Assembly: GCA_964425695.1 (NCBI GenBank)
Contig: CAYRNF010000010.1
Span: 39,804 to 103,803, forward strand
DNA: 64,000 bases
Source of the DNA: JAKPBU01 sp964425695
GTDB taxonomy: Bacteria; Pseudomonadota; Gammaproteobacteria; Xanthomonadales; Xanthomonadaceae
Direction: 5' to 3'
A program made the position numbers and the translations under genes. Shown here piece by piece: positions 43,871 to 52,386 of the stretch. Every line of letters begins with the position of its first letter. Position 1 is the first letter of the stretch. The notes below the pieces were generated by a model that did not search any database, was not told the origin of the DNA, and saw only the letters and a list, made by a program, of their open reading frames with translations.

Positions 43871-43896
43871 CGTCATCCCCGCGAAGGCGGGAATCC
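43871..43896. repeat. GTCATCCCCGCG-type palindromic repeat
   Basis: CGTCATCCCCGCGAAGGCGGGAATCC; arms CCCGC and GCGGG within the dispersed GTCAT...ATCC family. It lies between the convergent DUF4019-like and msrA genes. Confidence 0.6.
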
Positions 43897-44006
43897 GGCG
43901 ACGCCGATCCTCTGCCATGACAGACGCGGCATGGCTGCCTGGAACGCCCGATCCGCATGTTCGCTGCGACGCCGGACCACGATCGCGGCACGTCGTGCGG
44001 CCCTTC

Positions 44007-44696
44007 CTAGCTGCCCTTCACCCACTGCGGGAACTGCTTCTTCAGCGCTTCCAGCTTGGGCCTGTCGTGGTAGACGATGTAGGGCTGGTTCGGGTTCCGC
44101 CGCATGTAGTCCTGGTGATAGGCCTCGGCCGGGTAGAACCTGGTCAGTGGTTCGACCTCGGTGACGATCGGCTTGCGCCACGCCCTGGCCTTGTCCAGCT
44201 GCGCGATGTACGCCTTGGCGATGCGCGCCTGCTCCGGGTTTACCGTGTAGATGGCAGAACGGTAGTGGGTGCCCACGTCCGGTCCCTGGCGGTTGAGCTG
44301 GGTGGGATCGTGGGCCACCGAGAAGAACACCTTGAGCAACTGCCCGTAGCTGATGCGCGACGAGTCGTATTCCACGCGCACCGATTCGGCGAATCCGGTG
44401 CGGCCGGTGCTGACGTCGTCGTAGGTCACCGGCAGGCGCTTCGGGGTGGCGCCAGCGTAACCCGAGGACGCCTGGCGCACGCCCTTGAGGCTCTCGAACA
44501 CGGCCTCGACGCCCCAGAAGCAGCCGCCGGCGAACACCGCGACCGCAGGTTTGGCGGGCGCTTGCGCGGGACGCGCGGCGTCCACCGCGGGGTCCGGCAG
44601 CGGCACGGCAACCGCCGGTGCGCTGGCCTGCCCGGGGCTGCATGCCGCGGCGGCCAGCGCCAGGACCAGGATGGAAATGCGATGCCGGGAAGTCAT
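44007..44696 (-). CDS. msrA: Peptide methionine-S-sulfoxide reductase, lipoprotein form
   Basis: MsrA (229 residues) reduces the S-epimer of methionine sulfoxide in oxidised proteins. The catalytic GGCFWGVEAVF places the nucleophile at C59, followed by YAGATPKRLPVTYDDVSTGRTGFAESVRVEYD, FFSVAHDPTQLNRQGPDVGTHYRSAI and AEAYHQDY. A lipobox (LAAAAC, C19) and a Pro/Ala linker place it in the envelope. It lies 32 bp after the msrB gene in one operon. No C-terminal resolving cysteine is seen, so an external reductant or MsrB-linked donor would be needed. Confidence 0.94.
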   Translation of the reverse strand: MTSRHRISILVLALAAAACSPGQASAPAVAVPLPDPAVDAARPAQAPAKPAVAVFAGGCFWGVEAVFESLKGVRQASSGYAGATPKRLPVTYDDVSTGRTGFAESVRVEYDSSRISYGQLLKVFFSVAHDPTQLNRQGPDVGTHYRSAIYTVNPEQARIAKAYIAQLDKARAWRKPIVTEVEPLTRFYPAEAYHQDYMRRNPNQPYIVYHDRPKLEALKKQFPQWVKGS

Positions 44697-44728
44697 GGTG
44701 GAACCTCGATGCGGGCAGGCGGGAGCGA

Positions 44729-45337
44729 TCAGGCGGGAGCGAAGGCCAGCGAGACGGAATTCATGCAGTAGCGCAGCCCGGTGGGGCGCGGGCCATCGTC
44801 GAAGACGTGGCCCAGGTGGGCGTCGCAACGCGCGCAGGCGACCTCGGTGCGGACCATGCCGTAGCTCAGGTCGCGCAGCTCGCGCACGTTCTGGCTGGCG
44901 ATCGGCTTCCAGAAACTGGGCCAGCCGGTGCCGGACTCGTACTTGGTGTTGGCGTTGAACAGCGCCGTGCCGCAGCACGCGCAGCGGTACACGCCGGGGC
45001 GCTTCTCCTTGAGCAGCGCACCGGTGAAGGCGCGCTCGGTGCCGTCCTTGCGGGTCACGTCGAACGCCAGCGGCGACAGCTGCGCGCGCCACTGCGCATC
45101 GGTGCGCTTCACCGTGGGCACTTCGGCCACGCGCAGGCGCGCGCCGGTGCTGTCGAACTCGACGATGCTCACCTTTGCCGGCAGCGCCTGGGACGGTTTC
45201 GCGGCCGGATCCGGTGCGGCGTTGCCGCGGCCGCAGCCCAGCGCCATGGCGCACAGGCCCAGCGAGGCGCTGCCGAGGAAGCGACGGCGCGAGGAAGCAG
45301 CAACAGGGACGGGCGCGGTGCGCTGGGGTGCGGGCAT
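44729..45337 (-). CDS. msrB: Peptide methionine-R-sulfoxide reductase, Tat-type signal
   Basis: MsrB (202 residues) reduces the R-epimer of methionine sulfoxide. It has the zinc cysteines CACCGTALF and CARCDAHLGHVFDDG, the KYESGTGWPSFWKPI block and the catalytic RYCMNSVSL. The N-terminus SSRRRFLGSASLGLCAMALGC is a twin-arginine export signal with a possible lipobox, so export is predicted for both Msr enzymes. GGAGG lies 5 nt before the ATG. It is first in the msrB-msrA operon. Confidence 0.94.
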   Translation of the reverse strand: MPAPQRTAPVPVAASSRRRFLGSASLGLCAMALGCGRGNAAPDPAAKPSQALPAKVSIVEFDSTGARLRVAEVPTVKRTDAQWRAQLSPLAFDVTRKDGTERAFTGALLKEKRPGVYRCACCGTALFNANTKYESGTGWPSFWKPIASQNVRELRDLSYGMVRTEVACARCDAHLGHVFDDGPRPTGLRYCMNSVSLAFAPA

Positions 45338-45461
45338 GGGGCCTCCGGGGTGTCCCCTGTGTATAGGGCCGAACCGGCGAAAAAGATGCGCTTCGCGCGG
45401 GAAAACGCCCACGGCCGCAGCACGCCGACAGCAGGGATTCAGCCGGGCAGGGCGTGCGCGG

Positions 45462-46172
45462 TCAGCGGACCGGCAGGTGGATCTGCCGGCCCTGCCATTC
45501 CAGCAGCACGCCGTCGCGCTCGATGCGCGCGATGCGCACCGCGCCCATGCTGTCGCCCTCGGCCACGCGCCGGCCGTCGATGATCGCGAAGCGCAGCGCG
45601 GGCGCCTCGTTCCACAGATGCATGCTCATGCGCAGCGGCGGCAGCGCGTCGCGCGCGCCGGGATCCAGTTCGGACAGCGACAGCACGCGGCCTTGGGCGG
45701 GCAGGGCGGCAGGCGGCGCGGGGACGGCCGTTGGATCGATGGGGTGCGGGGCGGGCCGCGGGTCTGCAGCGGCCGCGGGCGGCGCAGTGGCTGTCGGCGC
45801 CGCCAGCGGATCGCTTGATGCCATGTCGCGTGGCGCGGCTGGCACCGATGGCACGGACTGCGGCGCCGGCACGGCGGGGGGCGGTGCGGGGGTCATGGCC
45901 GGCAGCGCGGGGGCCTGCGCAGGCGCTGCGGCGCTGGAGGTGGCCTCAGGCGTGCCGCCGGCCGCCGGCGCCTCCGCGGGCAAGTCCGGCGTGCGCAGCA
46001 TCCACCACGCGCCCAGCGCGAGCGCGACGACCGCCGCCACCGCCCACCACGCCGCAGGCCGGGCGCGCGCGCGTGGCGCCGGCGCGGGCGGCAGTTCGGC
46101 ATGCACGTCCGGCGGCAGGCCGCGGCGGCGCTCGGCTTCGGACTTGCGCAGGGCTTCCAGGATCAGGGACAT
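45462..46172 (-). CDS. gspB: Type II secretion accessory protein GspB
   Basis: A 236-residue inner-membrane protein that begins SLILEALRKSEAERRRG, the hallmark of GspB/ExeB proteins. It has one membrane helix (AVAAVVALALGAWWML), a long Pro/Ala-rich periplasmic linker and a C-terminal GspB domain (LRMSMHLWNEAPALRFAIIDGRRVAEGDSMGAVRIARIERDGVLLEWQGRQIHLPVR). With GspA it helps assemble the secretin through the peptidoglycan. It follows gspA by 16 bp. Confidence 0.93.
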   Translation of the reverse strand: MSLILEALRKSEAERRRGLPPDVHAELPPAPAPRARARPAAWWAVAAVVALALGAWWMLRTPDLPAEAPAAGGTPEATSSAAAPAQAPALPAMTPAPPPAVPAPQSVPSVPAAPRDMASSDPLAAPTATAPPAAAADPRPAPHPIDPTAVPAPPAALPAQGRVLSLSELDPGARDALPPLRMSMHLWNEAPALRFAIIDGRRVAEGDSMGAVRIARIERDGVLLEWQGRQIHLPVR

Positions 46173-46188
46173 GGGAGGGCCGGCATGG

Positions 46189-47787
46189 CTACTTCAGTTC
46201 GCGCAGCAGGCGCGGGCCGCCGTCGTCGGCCAGCGCGATCAGGGTTTCCGGGCCCGCCACGCCGTCCGCGGGCAGGCCCCGCGCCTGCTGGAATCCGCGC
46301 ACCGCCGTGGTGAGGTCCGCGTCGTAGATCGCCGGCTCCAGCGGAGGCAACGCCAGGCGCGCGCGCAGCCACGCCACCGCTGCGCCGCTGCTGCCCGGGA
46401 CGGGCGCCGGCGCCAGCCACGCCGGGCCTTGCCACAGGGCGTAGTAGCGGCCGTCCCACGCCGCCTGCAGCGCGGCGCGGTCCACGTCCACCACGGCATC
46501 GGCCAGCTGCAGGCGGGCACGGCGTGCGTCCGCGCCCAGCAGCAGCGCCCAGGTCTGCGCGCCGCCTGCGGCCAGCGGCAGCAGCACGGGGCGGTCCAGC
46601 GCCAGCAGCCTGTCCAGCGGCGCGCGTCCGGACACGCAATGCACGCCGGCCGCGACGGGGCTGCACGCGCCGCCGGCATCCACGGTGATCGCGTCCGCCG
46701 GCTGCCGCCACAGGGCGAGCAATTGCCGCCAGGCAGGCAGCGGCGATGCCGGGCCGCTCGCCAGTCGCTGCTGCGCCTGGGCGGCATTCAGCCGCTCTAC
46801 CGGCGCTTTCGCCGGCACCGCGGCAACGGGCCGCGCGGCGAGCGGCGTTGCCGCACCGGCCGCAGGCGGCGCCGCGGGTCGCCACGCGAAGGCGACCAGT
46901 ACCGCGAAGGCAAGCACGGCCGCGGCACCGGCGGCCCACCGCTGCCACCCTTGCGCCCAGGCCGCGCGGCTGCGACGCGGTTGCACCTCGTCCGCGGCCA
47001 GGGCGACCAGCGGTTCGTCGATGACCTGCGCATCGCGTGCGTAGCCGGCCAGCAGCGCGCGCTCGGCGATCACGTTGACCAAGCGCGGTACTCCGCCGGA
47101 ACGCGCATGAATCCGGCGCATGGCGCCCTCGGAAAACGGGAAGCGCACGGCGCCGGCCACGCGGAAGCGGTGGCGCAGGTACTGCGCGGTCTCGCGCGCG
47201 TCCAGCGGCATCAGGTGGAATCGCGCGGTGATGCGCTGCGCGAGCTGGCGCAGGTCGTCGCGCGCCAGCATGTCGCGCAGCTCCGGCTGGCCCAGCAGCA
47301 CGATCTGCAGCAGCTTCTGCGTCTCGGTTTCCAGATTGGTGAGCAGGCGCACCTGTTCCAGCGCCTCCACCGACAGGTTCTGCGCCTCGTCGATCACCAC
47401 CACCACGCGCAGGCCCTGCGCGTAGGCGTCCAGCAGGTAGGCATTCAGCGCGTCCACCAGCGCCTTGGCGCTGCCGCGGCGGCCGTCCAGGTCGATCCGC
47501 AGCTCCTCGCAGATCGTTTCCAGCAGTTCCATCGCCGACAGCCGCGGATTGAGCACCAGCGCCACGCGCGTGTTGTCGGGGATCTGTTCCAGCAGAAGCC
47601 GGCTCAGCGTGGTCTTGCCGGTGCCCACTTCACCGGTGAGCTGCACGAAGCCGCCGCCGCCGCCCTGGCCGATGCCGAACAGCAGGTGCGCCAGCGCATC
47701 CCGGTGGCGCTCGCTGAGGAACACGAAGCGCGGATCGGGCGTGATCGAGAACGGCGGTTCGCTCAGGCCGTAATGCTCGAGGTACAT
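46189..47787 (-). CDS. gspA: Type II secretion ATPase GspA (ExeA-like)
   Basis: A 532-residue AAA ATPase of the ExeA/GspA family. MYLEHYGLSEPPFSITPDPRFVFLS is the family start. Walker A is GEVGTGKTT (52-60) and Walker B VVVVIDEAQNLS. A membrane helix near residues 285-305 leads to a periplasmic part that ends with a peptidoglycan-binding domain (AIYDADLTTAVRGFQQARGLPADGVAGPETLIAL). It uses ATP and peptidoglycan contact to place the type II secretin. The ATG at 47787 was chosen on the family start. Confidence 0.93.
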   Translation of the reverse strand: MYLEHYGLSEPPFSITPDPRFVFLSERHRDALAHLLFGIGQGGGGGFVQLTGEVGTGKTTLSRLLLEQIPDNTRVALVLNPRLSAMELLETICEELRIDLDGRRGSAKALVDALNAYLLDAYAQGLRVVVVIDEAQNLSVEALEQVRLLTNLETETQKLLQIVLLGQPELRDMLARDDLRQLAQRITARFHLMPLDARETAQYLRHRFRVAGAVRFPFSEGAMRRIHARSGGVPRLVNVIAERALLAGYARDAQVIDEPLVALAADEVQPRRSRAAWAQGWQRWAAGAAAVLAFAVLVAFAWRPAAPPAAGAATPLAARPVAAVPAKAPVERLNAAQAQQRLASGPASPLPAWRQLLALWRQPADAITVDAGGACSPVAAGVHCVSGRAPLDRLLALDRPVLLPLAAGGAQTWALLLGADARRARLQLADAVVDVDRAALQAAWDGRYYALWQGPAWLAPAPVPGSSGAAVAWLRARLALPPLEPAIYDADLTTAVRGFQQARGLPADGVAGPETLIALADDGGPRLLRELK

Positions 47788-47883
47788 GCGCGGGCACGGG
47801 GGCAGGGCCGGCAAGCGTGCCACGAATCGCCGCCTGCTTCACGGCACGCGGCGCAGACTGCGCCGCATGCAGGCGGAGGCGCC

Positions 47884-48228
47884 ATGAAGAGCAAGCAGCT
47901 GCGGTTCGGGATGGGATTCAGGGTCGCCTTCGACGTGGGCCGCGCGCAGGCCGCCGAGATGGTGCTGGCGCCGGGCGGCAGCGAAGGCGGCCCGGACAAC
48001 CGCCATCGCGGCGCCGAGCAGTGGCTGTACGTGGTGTCCGGTACCGGCATGGCCAAGGTGGAAGGGCGGCGCGTGCCGCTCAAGGCCGGGCGCCTGCTCG
48101 TGGTCGAGCGTGGCGAGCGCCACGAGATCCGCAACACCGGCCGCACCCCGCTGCGCACGCTCAATGTCTACTCGCCGCCGGCGTTCGATGCGCAGGGCAA
48201 TCCGAAAGGGCCCGGCCGCAAGCGGTGA
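47884..48228 (+). CDS. Single-domain cupin protein
   Basis: A 114-residue cupin barrel: APGGSEGGPDNRHRGAEQWLYVVSGTGMAKVEGRRVPLKAGRLLVVERGERHEIRNTG. The two conserved motifs with metal-ligand candidates are (H)RGAEQWLYV and RGERHEIRN. GGAGG precedes the ATG. The ligand and reaction are unknown. Confidence 0.85.
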   Translation: MKSKQLRFGMGFRVAFDVGRAQAAEMVLAPGGSEGGPDNRHRGAEQWLYVVSGTGMAKVEGRRVPLKAGRLLVVERGERHEIRNTGRTPLRTLNVYSPPAFDAQGNPKGPGRKR

Positions 48229-48265
48229 GGCAGGAAGCGTCGCTCGCTGCGCCATCTACTCCTTG

Positions 48266-48348
48266 GTCATTCCCGCGAAAGCGGGAATCCAGTGTCTTTG
48301 CGTCCGGACAGATCGAAGACGCTGGATCCCTCCTTTTGCGGGGATGAC
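48266..48348. repeat. Inverted pair of GTCATTCCCGCG repeats
   Basis: A GTCATTCCCGCGAAAGCGGGAATCCAG element at 48266 is followed by CTGGATCCCTCC...GCGGGGATGAC ending at 48348, that is a second copy in opposite orientation. The two halves can fold singly or as one long cruciform, like BIME composites of REP sequences. It is placed between the cupin gene and the convergent EamA transporter, where it could end both transcripts. Confidence 0.7.
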
Positions 48349-48459
48349 GAACCGTCGAGGTCGCTCTGGTCCTGCGGCGTCCTGGACGCGGCTGGTAGCG
48401 ACGAAGGGAAGTGCTGCGCCGGCGCGCTTTCTCGTCGTTCCCGCGAAAGCGCCGCCCCG

Positions 48460-49404
48460 CTAATCCACCTGCCGGCCTTCGGCCACGGCCAGGCTCTCGG
48501 TGTGCGGGCGGCCACGCGGCCGTTCGAGCAGGGGCTGCGCGAACACCGCCAGCAGGATCACCGCCACGCCGGCGTAGAACGCGGGTGTCAGTTCGTGCTG
48601 CTCGCCCAGCAGCAGGATGGCCAGCACGATCGCGTACACCGGCTCCAGGTTGATCGCCATCTGCGCGGAGAACGCGCTCATGTGGCGCAACGCCAGCAGC
48701 GACAGCGAGAACGGCAGCAGCGTGCAGCCCAGCGCCAGCAGCAGCAGCCAGGCCAGGTCGCGGGGCGCAGGCAGTTCGAACACCGGCCCGGCGAAGGCCG
48801 GCATCCAGGCGGCCGCCACCGGCACCAGCAGGGTCAGCAGCAGCGTGCCGGCGCCCAGTTCTATCCCGGTCACCACCAGCGGCCCCGCGCGCCCGACGTG
48901 CCGCTTGTTGAGCGAACCGAACACCGCCACCAGCGCCGCCGACACCACGCCCACCGCGATGCCCGCACGCATGGACGCAGGCACGCCGCCCACCACCAGC
49001 GCCACGCCCGGCAGCACCGCCAAGCCCAGTGCGAGCTGCTTCCACGACCAGCGCGTGCGCGTCACCACGGGCTCCACCAGCGCGGTGAACACCGTGGCCA
49101 GCGCCATGCAGGTGGCCGCCACCGACGCGTTGGCGAGCTTGATGGCGCCATAGAACGTGAGCCAGTGCAGCGCCACCAGTCCGCCGATCCCCGCATAGAT
49201 CGCGCACTGCCGCGCACCCACCGCGCGCAGCCCGCGCCAGAACGCCGGCAGCAGCGCCAGCGCGGCCACCACCAGCAGCATCCGCCACCACACCAGCGGC
49301 AGCGCCGGCAGGGTGATCAGCTTGCCCAGGATCGCGGTGAATCCCCACAGCAGCACGCACAGGTGGATCTGCAGCTGGGCGCGGCGGGTATCGGTCATGG
49401 GCAT
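48460..49404 (-). CDS. EamA/DMT-family transporter
   Basis: A 314-residue inner-membrane protein with about ten hydrophobic helices arranged as two EamA repeats. Blocks include LLWGFTAILGKLITLPALPLVWWRMLL, GLVALHWLTFYGAIKLANASVAATCMALATVFTALVEP and, in the second half, AINLEPVYAIVLAILLLGEQHELTPAFYAGVAVILLAV. Such carriers often export amino acids or metabolites; the substrate is not known. GATAAT lies exactly 6 nt before the ATG at 49404, so the message may be leaderless. Confidence 0.88.
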   Translation of the reverse strand: MPMTDTRRAQLQIHLCVLLWGFTAILGKLITLPALPLVWWRMLLVVAALALLPAFWRGLRAVGARQCAIYAGIGGLVALHWLTFYGAIKLANASVAATCMALATVFTALVEPVVTRTRWSWKQLALGLAVLPGVALVVGGVPASMRAGIAVGVVSAALVAVFGSLNKRHVGRAGPLVVTGIELGAGTLLLTLLVPVAAAWMPAFAGPVFELPAPRDLAWLLLLALGCTLLPFSLSLLALRHMSAFSAQMAINLEPVYAIVLAILLLGEQHELTPAFYAGVAVILLAVFAQPLLERPRGRPHTESLAVAEGRQVD

Positions 49405-49410
49405 GGCGGG

Positions 49411-49416
49411 ATTATC
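49411..49416 (-). promoter_or_regulatory. -10 element of the EamA transporter gene, leaderless layout
   Basis: On the minus strand GATAAT, CCCGCC, then ATG: identical spacing and near-identical layout to the map promoter. Confidence 0.55.
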
Positions 49417-49748
49417 CGCGAACGACGCCTCTGGCTTGTCGGTCGCTTCGAGGAACTGGATGTGCAGGCGAGAAGGCTCTACGGCGTGGTGGCCCCCGAC
49501 CCGCAGTGCCCGGGTGTGGTGCGCCAGATCAAACGCGCTGGCCCTTTGTGGGCAGAGCGGTTTCGCCTTCGGCGAGTTTGTCTGCTGGTGCAAAGAAAAG
49601 ATCACCAGAAGAAAGCAGCTTCCTCGTGACGTCAATCCCGCTTAACGCGTGCGAAGCGCTGCGTTGAGTCTCGGACTCGCCCTCCATGGCTCGATCCGAA
49701 ACCGGTGACGGCACACCACGCGCCTTGAGCGAATGGGAACTCCCCGGC

Positions 49749-49789
49749 TGCTTTCTTTGCTTGGTTTCCTTGCAGCCGCAAAGAAAGCA
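49749..49789. repeat. Hairpin TGCTTTCTTTGC...GCAAAGAAAGCA
   Basis: Perfect 12-bp arms at 49749-49760 and 49778-49789 around a 17-nt loop. The arms resemble those of the hairpin at 3718-3751, indicating a second dispersed repeat family. Confidence 0.65.
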
Positions 49790-49876
49790 AGTCGCCGCAG
49801 GCGAAACGCTCTACGCCCGCAGGGCGAGAGATCCCGTCTGCCAGACCCTTCAGTCGTCGTAATGGGAGAAGGCAGC

Positions 49877-51196
49877 TCAAGGCCCCGCGCGGGCGGCTTC
49901 GGTCGCGGGAGGGGCTGCGTGGGCGTTTTCTTGCCGCACTTCCAAACGCCGGTGCGCCCGCGCCAACGCGCCCCCCGTCGCCGCCCACGCCAGCGCGATG
50001 CCGGCGCCGATCAGCACGGCCACCGCCGGGTTCGACGCGACAATGTCGATGCCGGCCTTCACCCACGCGCTCACCGCATCCGCACCGCGGTACACCACGG
50101 TGTCGTTGAAGTTCTTGGCCTTGTACTTGGCTTCCGGCGCGACCGCGGTGTACAGCATTTCGCGGCCCGGACGCACGAACGCGTACTCGCCAGCGCGCCG
50201 CGCCACCATCACCACCACGAACACGGCGAACACCGGCGCGACGGCGAGCCACACGAACCCCACCGCCATCACCAGCGGCACGGCCACCAGCAGCACGCCC
50301 ACGCCGAGGCGTTGCGCGATGCGCCCGGTGATGAACAGCTGCGCCAGCAGCGACAGCGCCTGCACCGCGAAGTCGATCCGCGCGAACACCTGGGTCTGGC
50401 GCACGGGGTCCGGATACAGCGCCTCCACCAGTTCGGCCTGGCGCAGGTACAGGAACGTGGTCACCGTGGCCAGCAGCAGCACGAACGCCGCGATGCCCAG
50501 CAGGTACGGCGAACGCAGCACCGCGGTGGCACCGGCGAGCGGATTGCCGCCAAGCGGGCGGTTGCGCTGCGCGGCCTCGTCCGGGGCCAGCGGGTGCGCG
50601 TCGCGCCAACGCTGCACGCGGTGCGCGGCCAGTGCCGAGCCGAGCAGGAACACGGCGGACAGCGCCAGCAGCCCGGCGTGTCCCAGCGGCGCCACCAGCA
50701 GGTCTGCAAGCAGCGGGCCGGCCAGTCCGCCCAGGCTCGCGCCGGAGGCCATCAGGGCGAACAGGCGCTTGGCCTGGGCAATGGCGAACACATCCACCAG
50801 CACGCTCCACGCCACGGAGATCGCCAGCATGTTGAACACCGAGTACCACACGTAGAAGGCGCGTGCGGTCCACGCCGCATGGGTGCCCAACGCCATGGCG
50901 CCGGCGAAGCCCAGCAGCGTCAGCGCCACGTAGCCGAACACCCAGTACAGGATCCTGCGCCGCGCCACGCGCGCCGCGACCCAGCCGAACAGCGGCAGCA
51001 CCACCAGCACGCCCACGAACGTGGCGGTGAACATCCAAGGCAGGTTGTCCACGCCGCCGGCGACGCCCATGGTCTCGCGTACCGGCCGCAGCAGGAACAG
51101 GCCGGCGAACAGCAGCAGGAACATGCCGAAACCGGCCGCGACCGCACCGGCTTCCTGCCGCTGCAGGTTGAACAGGCGGGCGATCAGCCCCTGCAT
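49877..51196 (-). CDS. NTP/NDP-exchange-type (MFS-related) transporter
   Basis: A 439-residue inner-membrane protein with about eleven or twelve helices. Characteristic parts are FLLLFAGLFLLRPVRETMGVAGGVDNLPWMF at the N-terminus, YVWYSVFNMLAISVAWSVLVDVFAIAQAKRLFALMASGASLGGLAGPLL, and VRPGREMLYTAVAPEAKYKAKNFNDTVVYRGADAVSAW near the end, as in the Npt1/ATP:ADP-antiporter-like group. In free-living bacteria these proteins are of unknown substrate. It precedes a Tat-type aldo/keto reductase gene on the opposite side of a 49-bp gap in the same direction (reductase first). Confidence 0.85.
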   Translation of the reverse strand: MQGLIARLFNLQRQEAGAVAAGFGMFLLLFAGLFLLRPVRETMGVAGGVDNLPWMFTATFVGVLVVLPLFGWVAARVARRRILYWVFGYVALTLLGFAGAMALGTHAAWTARAFYVWYSVFNMLAISVAWSVLVDVFAIAQAKRLFALMASGASLGGLAGPLLADLLVAPLGHAGLLALSAVFLLGSALAAHRVQRWRDAHPLAPDEAAQRNRPLGGNPLAGATAVLRSPYLLGIAAFVLLLATVTTFLYLRQAELVEALYPDPVRQTQVFARIDFAVQALSLLAQLFITGRIAQRLGVGVLLVAVPLVMAVGFVWLAVAPVFAVFVVVMVARRAGEYAFVRPGREMLYTAVAPEAKYKAKNFNDTVVYRGADAVSAWVKAGIDIVASNPAVAVLIGAGIALAWAATGGALARAHRRLEVRQENAHAAPPATEAARAGP

Positions 51197-51245
51197 CGGC
51201 CCGGCCCCGTGCGTGGAGCCGCGCCGCGACCGGTGCGGTGCGGGC

Positions 51246-52229
51246 TCACGCGAACATCGCCACCAGTTCGTCCTGCTGCGCTTGGGTGAGCAGCGCGCCC
51301 ATGCCGCCCTTGAGGTTGTCGGCCTGGCGTTCCGGCTTGCCGGTGGCGGGGATCACCACGGTAACGGCGGGATGGCTGATCGCGAAGCGCAGGAACAGCT
51401 GCGCCCACGAGCCCACCCCTGCCTCCGCGGCCCAGCCCGGCAGCGGCCTGTCGGCGGTCTTCGCGAACAGCTTGCCGTCGTCGAAGGCGCGATTGACGAT
51501 CACCGCGATTCCGAGTTCCTGCGCGATCGGGAAGATCGTCTTCGCCGCCGCGGGCGCGGCCACCGAATAGTTGATCTGCACGAAGTCGGGCCGGTGCTCG
51601 CGCATGTACCGCGCCAGGTCGGCGTGGCCGCTTTCCAGGTAATGGGTCAGTCCGATGTACCGGGTCTCGCCGGCATCCTTCAGCCTGCGCGCGTAGGGCC
51701 AAGCCTGCGCCATGTTGCGCAGGTTGTGCACCTGCAGCAGCTCGACCTTTTCGGTACGCAGGCGCCGCTTGGAATCGGCCCACTGGGATTCCAGCGCGGC
51801 CTGGTCGTCGGCGGCCAGCTTGGTGGCCAGGAAGCAGCGCTCGCGCCAGCCGCCCTCCGCCAGCAGCGCGCCGACCACGTCCTCGGCGTTGGAGTAGTTG
51901 GGCGAGGTATCGATCACCCGCCCGCCGCCCTCGAAGAACGTCTCCAGCACGTCCCGCAGCGCCGCGAACTCGGGCGAACCGGCCGGCACCTCGTAGCTGC
52001 CCGAGGTGCCCACGCCGATCGCGGGGAGGGTTTCGCCCGTGGCGGGAATGCGGCGCATCAGCAGCGCACCCGCCGCAGGCGCCGGCGGGTCGCCGGGTCG
52101 TGCGGGCGTTGCCGGCTGCAGCGGCGCGGCGGGGAGCGGCCGCTCCTGGCTGCAGGCGGCCACCGGCATCAGCGCCAGCGCTGCGGCGGACCAGGCGGTA
52201 TCGGACAGGAACTTGCGGCGGGTTGCCAT
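51246..52229 (-). CDS. Exported aldo/keto reductase
   Basis: A 327-residue protein. The start ATRRKFLSDTAWSAAALALMPVAAC is a twin-arginine-like signal with a lipobox-type cysteine. The body is an aldo/keto reductase barrel: IGVGTSGSYEVP, GGRVIDTSPNYSNAEDVVGALL (catalytic Asp/Tyr), LATKLAADD (Lys), VELLQVHNL (His), then VVIPATGKPERQADNL. Export of a folded NADP enzyme through Tat is plausible, yet periplasmic NADPH is scarce, so its real cofactor is uncertain. GGAGG precedes the ATG by 7 nt. Confidence 0.88.
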   Translation of the reverse strand: MATRRKFLSDTAWSAAALALMPVAACSQERPLPAAPLQPATPARPGDPPAPAAGALLMRRIPATGETLPAIGVGTSGSYEVPAGSPEFAALRDVLETFFEGGGRVIDTSPNYSNAEDVVGALLAEGGWRERCFLATKLAADDQAALESQWADSKRRLRTEKVELLQVHNLRNMAQAWPYARRLKDAGETRYIGLTHYLESGHADLARYMREHRPDFVQINYSVAAPAAAKTIFPIAQELGIAVIVNRAFDDGKLFAKTADRPLPGWAAEAGVGSWAQLFLRFAISHPAVTVVIPATGKPERQADNLKGGMGALLTQAQQDELVAMFA

Positions 52230-52374
52230 GGGAAGCCTCCGGACGTGTTCGCGAGGGGTCTCGCCGAGCCTGCCCCACGCTCGGCCATGCCGGCGCGAGC
52301 CTCCAGTGCCGAAGGCCATGCCGGCTGCGACCGCGCGCACGGCCGCGCGGTGGAGCCGGCCGCGGGGCATCGGC

Positions 52375-52380
52375 GATAAT
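52375..52380 (+). promoter_or_regulatory. -10 element of map, leaderless layout
   Basis: GATAAT, GGCGGC, then the map ATG. Transcription starting 7 nt after the hexamer would begin at the A of the start codon. No ribosome binding site is present. Confidence 0.6.
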
Positions 52381-52386
52381 GGCGGC

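Larger units (their letters stand above)
49405..49876. other. 472-bp gene-free region with hairpin repeats
   Basis: No gene is supported. It holds the EamA-gene promoter at its left end, stretches like GCAAAGAAAAGATCACCAGAAGAAAGCAGC with runs of AAAG, and a 12-bp hairpin (49749-49789) related to that at 3718-3751. It looks like the same intergenic repeat material seen after queA. Confidence 0.55.
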
